The translations under genes and the position numbers were made by a program. The notes below the pieces were generated by a model. The model saw only the letters and a program-made list of their open reading frames with translations. It ran no database searches and had not been told where the DNA came from. Of a stretch of 64,000 nucleotides of DNA, positions 57,920-64,000 are shown one piece after another. Position 1 is the stretch's first letter. Every line of letters starts with the position of its first letter. The DNA is from Vibrio cincinnatiensis. GTDB taxonomy: Bacteria; Pseudomonadota; Gammaproteobacteria; Enterobacterales; Vibrionaceae. The stretch spans positions 372,001 through 436,000 of the forward strand of contig NZ_SGOM01000001.1 in the NCBI RefSeq assembly GCF_022113815.1, read 5' to 3'.

Positions 57920-59569
57920 TTATCCTTTAAATTGGGCTTTCCGTAAACGGTTTAAGGCAGCCATGGCATCAAGAATGCGTGGTTTAGCAAGGTCGCCTTG
58001 GTTAGGCATCTTTGTGTACCATTCCCCATCGAGCAAGTTTTCCATTTCCAAGGTAGGGTTGGTTGACCATCCCGGTTGTTGAGCGAGTTGAAACCATAAC
58101 CAGCCAATAGCATTAATTTCGGAGGCAGACTCCAATTGTTCAAGAGCAGAAATATCAGTGAACTCTTTCCCAAAACGGAGTGAGCCTTTTCCTTTTGCTG
58201 AAACGCGGAATTTCCCATCAACCAACAACTTTTGTAATGCGTTGCGATTAAGGTGTCTTGGTGTAAAGACGGCTAATGGCGTTTCACATTCGTTACGTCG
58301 TAACGTTGGGTGTTGTTCTATGACCGCTTTTGCTTTTTCTGTCACATCAATGGCTTGATAGTCATGCATTTGAATGACGGTATCTGCGATATCAAGGTAA
58401 TCACCAGAGCCGCCCATCACGATCAGTGTTGAGGTTCCTAATTCGTCTCGAAGTTGACCAATACGATCAACGAGCGGAGTGATGGGTTCATCTCCTTTGC
58501 TCACCAGAGCCTGCATTCTTTCATCACGGATCATAAAGTTGGTGGCGGAGGTATCTTCATCAATCAGTAAGGTTTTTGCTCCGGCTTCAATAGACTCTTG
58601 TAACCAAGCGGCTTGAGAAGTCGAACCTGAGGCATCTTGTGTACTGAAATCATGGGTATTTTTACCCATAGGAAGATGGTTAATATAATTAGATAAATTA
58701 AGGTTATGGACGCAGCGACCTTCTTCTGCTCGTATTTTCATCGCTTGTCGATCGATGACAACACGTTCACGGCCATCGCCCGGAATATGATTGTAGATCG
58801 AACGTTCTAATGCGGTTAACAACGTCGATTTTCCGTGAAACCCTCCCCCTACAATTAAGGTGATGCCTTTAGGAATCCCCATTCCAGTAATCGGTCCTTG
58901 ATTAGGGGTTGATAAGGTCACTTGTAGGTTTTGTGGCGTCTGAAAGGGAACGGCTTCTTTCATTGGGAGATCGCTGTCACCCGCTAGGCGAGGTAAAACG
59001 CTACCATTAGCAACAAAGGCAACTAACCCTTGTTTGCAGAGTTGATCTCGCAGGGCTTCTTGATCTTCAATAACTTGGCAGTGATGAATTAAAGCCTCTT
59101 TATCCAGTTCACGCTCAAGTGTGGCGCGGCGAATAAATTTAGGGAGATGAAAGGTTAAAATGTTGAGTGCTTTTTTGGCGAGAATATCTCGTCCTTCTGC
59201 GGGTAAATTCATACGAAAGCGTAGCTCAATACCATCATCATTAAAAATCACGGCTGTACTGTCTAGTACGGTTTGTCCACTTAACGCAATCGATAGACTA
59301 TTTTCTTGTTTGGCTAACTCAGCAAATCGTCTTGCAATAAAGTCACGGGCTGCTTGCTGATAAGCCGGCGATTGGTTTCTTATCCACTCTAAACCTGTTA
59401 GTGACCATGCACGAGTTGCACGTAATCGAGAGGGAGAAGCGTAAGGATCAGGCTGAACATGGTCGATAAACAGAGTAAAATCAGTAAAGTCATATTGCCC
59501 TTTGATCTTTTGATAGATGCGGTAATTCTGTTTTTCGAGTTTTTTCAGTGTCGCTATTAGTAAATCCAT
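57920..59569 (-). CDS. Predicted ABC-class ATPase (COG3044)
   Basis: This protein of about 549 residues belongs to the COG3044/PF09818 ABC-class ATPases of unknown role. Walker A is GGGFHGKST near residue 243; Walker B is LLIDEDTSATNFM near residue 334; and GGSGDYLDIAD near residue 390 is also typical. No membrane segment is seen. It may act on nucleic acid, since the trypanosome MRB1590 relative binds RNA. The start is ATG at 59569 or GTG at 59581, neither with a strong ribosome-binding site. Confidence 0.87.
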   Translation of the reverse strand: MDLLIATLKKLEKQNYRIYQKIKGQYDFTDFTLFIDHVQPDPYASPSRLRATRAWSLTGLEWIRNQSPAYQQAARDFIARRFAELAKQENSLSIALSGQTVLDSTAVIFNDDGIELRFRMNLPAEGRDILAKKALNILTFHLPKFIRRATLERELDKEALIHHCQVIEDQEALRDQLCKQGLVAFVANGSVLPRLAGDSDLPMKEAVPFQTPQNLQVTLSTPNQGPITGMGIPKGITLIVGGGFHGKSTLLTALERSIYNHIPGDGRERVVIDRQAMKIRAEEGRCVHNLNLSNYINHLPMGKNTHDFSTQDASGSTSQAAWLQESIEAGAKTLLIDEDTSATNFMIRDERMQALVSKGDEPITPLVDRIGQLRDELGTSTLIVMGGSGDYLDIADTVIQMHDYQAIDVTEKAKAVIEQHPTLRRNECETPLAVFTPRHLNRNALQKLLVDGKFRVSAKGKGSLRFGKEFTDISALEQLESASEINAIGWLWFQLAQQPGWSTNPTLEMENLLDGEWYTKMPNQGDLAKPRILDAMAALNRLRKAQFKG

Positions 59570-59641
59570 CTCGATTTTCACTTATTAGAGAGAGAAAGAA
59601 AGGAGGGCGATTATAGGGATCGCTCCGTATAGAGTAAAGGC

Positions 59642-59851
59642 ATGATAAGTAATCTCACCTATGAGGAAAAGGCTTATAGCCTTTATTGCTTGGCATTTTT
59701 ACAGTATTGGTGCCGATTCTCTTCTTGCGAATCGCATTTATCTGCACTTATGGGCCTGATGGAAGCGAAAGGTCACTTCCATCAGGGAGTCGCCCGAGGA
59801 TATTATGGGCTGAAAGGTTTGAGAGAATATCGGCTTAGCGCGATAGCATAA
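59642..59851 (+). CDS. Possible small protein, 69 residues
   Basis: An open frame beginning ATGATAAGT fits the space between the ATPase gene and convergent fabV, overlapping fabV by 17 bases. The product (start MISNLTYEEKAYSLYC) is aromatic-rich with no recognised domain. The only AAAGG lies too close to the ATG, so the call is uncertain; the frame does not look like a shadow of a neighbour because most of it lies outside other genes. Confidence 0.45.
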   Translation: MISNLTYEEKAYSLYCLAFLQYWCRFSSCESHLSALMGLMEAKGHFHQGVARGYYGLKGLREYRLSAIA

Positions 59852-61031
59852 ATGAAGATAAGTCTACATTTGCTTGGTAGTCTACGCCTTCAATCCCAAA
59901 CCCATTCAGGCCTAAAAATGCTTGTTTAAATCCTTGATAGTCGCCTATTTCAGTGAAATTGCTGGCATTCATCTGCTGTATAATCTCTTGCACACGAGTT
60001 TGAGTATCAGGATTCAGTTCCCAGTCATCCATACGCAATAGCCTTTCACTATCTACGGGCACAGGGACGTTTGCATACAGTTTATCGCTGAACAATCGTT
60101 GCATTTGTTCAATACAGCCCTCGTGGGTTCCTTTTTCTTTCATCACTCGGTAAAGAGCAAGAATGTATGGGGTGAATGCAGGAATGAATACACTGGCTTT
60201 GGTCACTAATGCCTTACATACTGTCGCATAGGCGTTACCGTCAAAATTGGCCAATTTTAAGTTAAGTGCATGGCTGGTTTGGTGAAGGTCAATTTTGGCT
60301 CGACCTAATGTACCATCCAAATAAATTGGGTGCGTCATTTTTGGCCCGACATAGGAAAAAGCAATGGTTTTACAACCTTGAGCCAGTGACTCATTGTTGA
60401 TTAAGGTATCGATCCAACTTTCCCAATCTTCCCCGCCCATGACTTTTAAGGTGTGATCAATTTCCTCCTCAGTCGCAGGAGGTAATGTGGTATCAATCCA
60501 CGTATCATTTTCTAATAGAACGGTTGCCCCAGAAACAGCCTCGCCAATGGGTTTAATCACTGAGTGCCAAAATTCGTCTGATTGAGGCTTGCGGCGCATG
60601 CCACTGGCAATACTGTAAATAACTAAGTCCACTTCACCTTCAAAGTAGGTTTCAATGGCTTCAATCACTTGTTCTTTGATCTCGTTTGAGAACACATCTC
60701 CATTGATATTGACGGCAATGCGTCCGGCCTGTTCTGCTTGCTGCTTAAAAAATACGTTATTGTAGAAACCTGCGCTACCGACGCTTTTTTCCGAAGGACC
60801 TTTTTCAAAAGAGACACCAATGGTATCAGCATCCGCGCCACCAAAGGTAAGCGCGATTCTGGCAGCTAGGCCAAATCCAGAAGAGGCACCCAGAATTAAA
60901 ACCCGTTTAGGGCCGTGAGAGATAGGCTTCGCTGATTTCACGTAATGAATCTGTTCGAGTACGGCTTGTTTACATCCAAAAGGGTGAGCGGTGCGAGCAA
61001 CCACACCTTGGATAATCGGCTCAATGCGCAT
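59835..61031 (-). CDS. fabV: Enoyl-ACP reductase FabV
   Basis: FabV reduces trans-2-enoyl-ACP with NADH in the last step of fatty-acid elongation and is naturally less sensitive to triclosan than FabI. The 398 residues include the cofactor motif LILGASSGFGLAAR near residue 45, IYSIASGMRR near 140 and the catalytic Tyr-x8-Lys of FabV in YLDGTLGRAK near 235. It was first described from Vibrio. Monocistronic. Confidence 0.97.
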   Translation of the reverse strand: MRIEPIIQGVVARTAHPFGCKQAVLEQIHYVKSAKPISHGPKRVLILGASSGFGLAARIALTFGGADADTIGVSFEKGPSEKSVGSAGFYNNVFFKQQAEQAGRIAVNINGDVFSNEIKEQVIEAIETYFEGEVDLVIYSIASGMRRKPQSDEFWHSVIKPIGEAVSGATVLLENDTWIDTTLPPATEEEIDHTLKVMGGEDWESWIDTLINNESLAQGCKTIAFSYVGPKMTHPIYLDGTLGRAKIDLHQTSHALNLKLANFDGNAYATVCKALVTKASVFIPAFTPYILALYRVMKEKGTHEGCIEQMQRLFSDKLYANVPVPVDSERLLRMDDWELNPDTQTRVQEIIQQMNASNFTEIGDYQGFKQAFLGLNGFGIEGVDYQANVDLSSFMLSR

Positions 61032-61186
61032 GAAAAATCACCTATTGATACTTGGGAGAGCCTTCAAAATAGCGTAAAGCTAGGTAAAGTTTATTGAGCT
61101 AGACCATTAAACAAGAGACTTTTAACCAGAAGTTAACCATATTTAACACTTATTGTTTGAATTCATGGCTAAGGCCTTGAAAGCGG

Positions 61187-61807
61187 TTATAGTAATGGTG
61201 CGAGCTGTTTTGCCATGTATTGTGCTATCCAGGGTTGAGCTTCTGATGTGGGGTGCAGGCCATCCGCCATCATCCATTCTGGTTTGACGATCACTTGTTC
61301 AAGAAAAAAGCGGATCAGAGGGATAGATAACTCTTCACTTAAACGCGGGTAGATTTCTGAAAAAGCCTCACTGTAGCGCCGGCCATAATTGGGAGGGGTG
61401 TGGATCTGCATGATAATGGGGTGGGCATTGCTGGCTTGGATCTGCGTAATCATAGTTCGTAAGTTATTCTCAATAAGATGAGGAGGAAAACCACGTAAAC
61501 CGTCATTGGCTCCTAAAGTAATGAATACCCACTGGGGGTGATGTTGTTCTAATAAGGCGGGGAGGCGTTCTAACCCATTTCCGGTAGTATCCCCCGAGAT
61601 GCTTCCGTTGACAACGGTGATGTCTCGTGCTTGCTGTGAGAATGTTTGATTCAATAAATTTGGCCAAGCTTTCTCTAAGGGCATTTGATACCCCGCACTT
61701 AGGCTATCTCCTAAGACTAAGAGTGTATTACTACTGACGCTTGTGGCAAACAATAGTGCGCTCGTCGGAATCAACCATATCAACATTAAGGAAAGCCGTT
61801 TCACCAT
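61187..61807 (-). CDS. tesA: Thioesterase I/lysophospholipase L1 TesA
   Basis: TesA is a periplasmic SGNH hydrolase that cleaves acyl-CoA thioesters, lysophospholipids and some esters. The 206 residues begin with a signal peptide (residues 1-25) and carry the four blocks GDSLSAGY (Ser), NGSISGDT (Gly), TLGAND (Asn), and DGLHPT (Asp, His). GGAG lies 7 bases upstream of the ATG at 61807, inside the coding sequence of ybbA. The start codon overlaps that of divergent ybbA in the bases CATG. Confidence 0.95.
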   Translation of the reverse strand: MVKRLSLMLIWLIPTSALLFATSVSSNTLLVLGDSLSAGYQMPLEKAWPNLLNQTFSQQARDITVVNGSISGDTTGNGLERLPALLEQHHPQWVFITLGANDGLRGFPPHLIENNLRTMITQIQASNAHPIIMQIHTPPNYGRRYSEAFSEIYPRLSEELSIPLIRFFLEQVIVKPEWMMADGLHPTSEAQPWIAQYMAKQLAPLL

Positions 61808-62486
61808 GCAAAGCTCCGTTATTATTTCTGTTCAATCGTTATCTAAAGTAGTCTCCACCAAACAGGAGTCGTTGACAATCCTTCGAGACATTAATCTGGC
61901 TATTCACGCTGGTGAAAGTGTGGCGATTGTCGGAAGTTCTGGTGCTGGGAAGTCGACTTTAATGACGCTGCTTGCCGGATTGGATACCCCGAGTAATGGT
62001 GAAGTTCATCTACTTGGTCACCCATTATCAACATTGGATGACGAAGCGCGTGCTGCGATTCGAAGTCGCTCGGTCGGTTTTGTATTCCAAAGCTTTTTGC
62101 TGATCCCCAGCTTATCGGCGTTGGAGAATGTAACCTTGCCCTGTTTATTAAAGGGAGAGCCAGAAAATAAACAACGAGCAAAAGAGTTGTTAACGTCCGT
62201 CGGGTTGGCGCATCGAATCCATCATTCACCTACGCAGCTTTCTGGTGGAGAGCAGCAGCGTGTAGCGATTGCCCGAGCCTTCATGGTTGAGCCTCAGATC
62301 TTATTTGCGGATGAACCGACGGGCAACCTTGATCAAGAAACGGCAAGTAAAGTGATAGATCTCTTGTTTGATCTCAATCAGCAGCACGGTACAACGTTGG
62401 TACTCGTCACCCATGATTCCCGATTGGCGGCGCGTTGTGATCGCCGTTTTTATATGCATGCAGGGTTATTGGAGGAGCAAAGATGA
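61806..62486 (+). CDS. ybbA: ABC transporter ATP-binding protein YbbA
   Basis: YbbA is the LolD/MacB-type ATPase of a two-gene exporter with YbbP. The ATG at 61806 gives 226 residues (228 in E. coli). Walker A is GSSGAGKST near residue 42, signature LSGGEQQR near 142, Walker B ILFADEPTGNLD near 162 and the switch His in THDSR. AAGGA lies 13 bases upstream, a long spacing. The stop overlaps ybbP as ATGA. Divergent tesA neighbours it, as in E. coli. Confidence 0.94.
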   Translation: MQSSVIISVQSLSKVVSTKQESLTILRDINLAIHAGESVAIVGSSGAGKSTLMTLLAGLDTPSNGEVHLLGHPLSTLDDEARAAIRSRSVGFVFQSFLLIPSLSALENVTLPCLLKGEPENKQRAKELLTSVGLAHRIHHSPTQLSGGEQQRVAIARAFMVEPQILFADEPTGNLDQETASKVIDLLFDLNQQHGTTLVLVTHDSRLAARCDRRFYMHAGLLEEQR

Positions 62487-64000
62487 ATCCTCTTTTTTCA
62501 CTGGCGTTAAATCGACGTCTTCTCGGATGGAGTTTTAGTGAAATTCGCCATGGTCAGCTATGGCCAATTTCTATTGCTCTAACCTTGATCATTGCTTGTA
62601 TTTTTGCGCTTACGGCGTTAGCACAACGTATGGAACAAGTGGTGGTTAAACAAGGAAAAGAAGCATTGACTGCCGATAGTGTCTTTGTGTCAGCCAACCC
62701 TATTCCTACAACATTAGTGCAACGGAGCGAGCAAAATTCCCTTATCACCTCACAGATGACCCGTTTTACAACCATGGCATTTAGTGAACATGGAATGCAG
62801 CTCGTGACCGTAAAAGCGGTCGATAGCCAGTATCCTTTACGAGGTAAGCTAGTGCTCTCTGATGGGCAGAATACCCGACAGAGGGTTTCAGCGAATGAAC
62901 TCTGGTTGGATGAACGCTTATTTTCTCAACTGGATGTGGCGATCGGGGATGTGATGAGTGTTGGTGATGCTGACTTTATCATCAGTGGACGAATTATCGA
63001 TCAACCCGGATTAAGTTTTAATCCATTCCAGCAAATGCCAACGGTATTGATTCATCAAACCGATGTAGAGAAGACAGGAGCTATACAACTGGGGAGCCGA
63101 GTGCAATACCGTTTATTTATTAATGCTGCGCCAAGTGCTTTACGGGAGCTTAAAGATGCGGTTGCATTAACTCCCAGTGACTCATGGCGCGATACGGAAA
63201 CAGCCAATCGAACCAATGAAGTGTTTGAACGCACGCAACAATATCTTTCACTGACGCTAGCCATTGTCATTATTATGGCGGCGACGACGTTAGTGTTGAC
63301 CTGTCAGCATTATGTGGAGAGCCGACAACGCACCATTGCAATGCTAAAAAGCTTGGGCGCAAGTAAGGTGTGGATTGCTCGTTGGCTGAGCATCCAAGTG
63401 TTGTTGCTGTTTGTTATGGCTGCATTGGCTGGAGGGGCGATCGGGATATTGCTGGAATATGCTTTAAGAGTCCCATTGGCGGATCTTTTACCAGAGCCAT
63501 TGCCCACTTATGGGATGAAACCGATGCTCGTGTCATTACTGTCGAGTACGTTAATCGCCGTGCCAGCGTTAGGAATACCATTGGGATATTTGCTGAATGT
63601 CAGTGCAATTCATTCCATGCAAACAGTCAGAAAACCTCCTCGCTTATTATTAAATGGTGCATTGTTACTGGTTCCATTACTTCCGATGGTGATCGTCTAT
63701 TGGCAAAATCGGCTGGTATGGATGGTGTTTGCTGGTATGTTTGGGGTATTTTTTATTTTGGCTGTGGTGAGCTTGTTGGTTACTCGAATTCTCACTTGGT
63801 TGCCATTGAGTACGGCGATGACATTAGCGTTGAGTCGAATTAACCGTTCTAGCGTCACAACAGGGCTTCAGTTTGGGGCGTTAGCGCTTTCTTTGATGTT
63901 GCTTGCGGTGATGTGGTTAGTTCGAACCGATTTACTAGCAGATTGGCAAAAAATGCTACCGCATAATGCCCCTAATGCGTTTGCCATTAATATAGCGAAT
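62483..64000 (+). CDS. ybbP: ABC transporter permease YbbP (5' part, cut by window edge)
   Basis: This frame starts at ATG 62483, overlapping the ybbA stop, and stays open to the window end, giving 506 residues of an expected 800 or so. It is a FtsX-like (MacB-type) permease: a membrane segment at residues 28-48, a large extracytoplasmic MacB periplasmic domain at 50-250, and then three membrane segments from about 255. GGAGGAG precedes the start. The substrate is unknown; family members move lipids or other hydrophobic molecules. Confidence 0.93.
   Translation, partial: MNPLFSLALNRRLLGWSFSEIRHGQLWPISIALTLIIACIFALTALAQRMEQVVVKQGKEALTADSVFVSANPIPTTLVQRSEQNSLITSQMTRFTTMAFSEHGMQLVTVKAVDSQYPLRGKLVLSDGQNTRQRVSANELWLDERLFSQLDVAIGDVMSVGDADFIISGRIIDQPGLSFNPFQQMPTVLIHQTDVEKTGAIQLGSRVQYRLFINAAPSALRELKDAVALTPSDSWRDTETANRTNEVFERTQQYLSLTLAIVIIMAATTLVLTCQHYVESRQRTIAMLKSLGASKVWIARWLSIQVLLLFVMAALAGGAIGILLEYALRVPLADLLPEPLPTYGMKPMLVSLLSSTLIAVPALGIPLGYLLNVSAIHSMQTVRKPPRLLLNGALLLVPLLPMVIVYWQNRLVWMVFAGMFGVFFILAVVSLLVTRILTWLPLSTAMTLALSRINRSSVTTGLQFGALALSLMLLAVMWLVRTDLLADWQKMLPHNAPNAFAINIAN

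Overview
The window is a gene-dense stretch of a gammaproteobacterial chromosome, almost certainly Vibrionaceae and close to Vibrio. The evidence is the gene families and their order: mukE-mukB, cmoA-cmoB, aspS, TTG-started tdk, a family II pyrophosphatase followed by a DUF2750 gene, sapABCDF beside pspF/pspABC, a 405-residue GlgC, a gcvHP/regulator/gcvT cluster, FabV, tesA divergent from ybbA-ybbP, and a GlyGly-CTERM protease. The base composition is moderate, with one clearly AT-rich island near 42.7-44.1 kb. I see no rRNA, tRNA, IS element, prophage, integron or CRISPR array. The species cannot be named from this.

Layout. 0-4.9 kb: end of the MukBEF condensin operon. 4.9-8.1 kb (minus): a three-gene envelope operon encoding a retropepsin-like lipoprotein protease, an inactive-transglutaminase membrane protein and an ATP-grasp ligase. 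8.2-10.0 kb (minus): cmoA-cmoB for tRNA wobble uridine modification, then a DUF72 gene, aspS and tdk. 13.8-15.6 kb (minus): a YdcF-like protein, a YeeZ-like epimerase and a TIGR02647 protein. 15.9-18.6 kb (plus): focA, ppaC and a DUF2750 gene. 18.7-23.9 kb (minus): sapABCDF, then pspF divergent from pspABC, with tag directly behind pspC. 27.3-33.5 kb: metC, clsA, an NSS-family transporter, a pseudouridine synthase and a methyltransferase. 33.5-37.6 kb (minus): ynjBCD-ynjF. 37.7-42.7 kb: hslJ-like, DUF1289, an SdaC-type transporter, an EamA transporter and glgC. 42.7-45.3 kb: a degenerate EAL gene, a riboswitch-controlled guanidinium exporter, a cold-shock protein and an RRM protein. 45.4-51.1 kb: the glycine cleavage genes around an XRE-cupin regulator. 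51.2-57.9 kb: a secreted protease, a PAS-GGDEF-EAL protein, creA, a HAD phosphatase, cutA, yjdF and a DnaJ-like gene. 57.9-64 kb: a COG3044 ATPase, fabV, tesA and the start of the ybbA-ybbP exporter.

The best regulatory observations are these. (1) A two-hairpin ACGR-loop guanidine-II (mini-ykkC) riboswitch precedes the SMR exporter, with a visible anti-Shine-Dalgarno pairing. (2) A 14-bp palindrome, TTTCCTATAGGAAA, lies in the gcvH/regulator divergent region and recurs at 12 of 14 positions before gcvT. (3) A TyrR-like box overlaps the apparent promoter of the NSS transporter. (4) An inverted pair of exact DnaA-box sequences lies behind focA. (5) tesA and ybbA share the bases of their start codons. 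Most of the rest is ordinary core genome. I do not see a wholly new multi-gene system; the least understood parts are the retropepsin/ATP-grasp operon, the degenerate EAL protein and a few small unknown genes.
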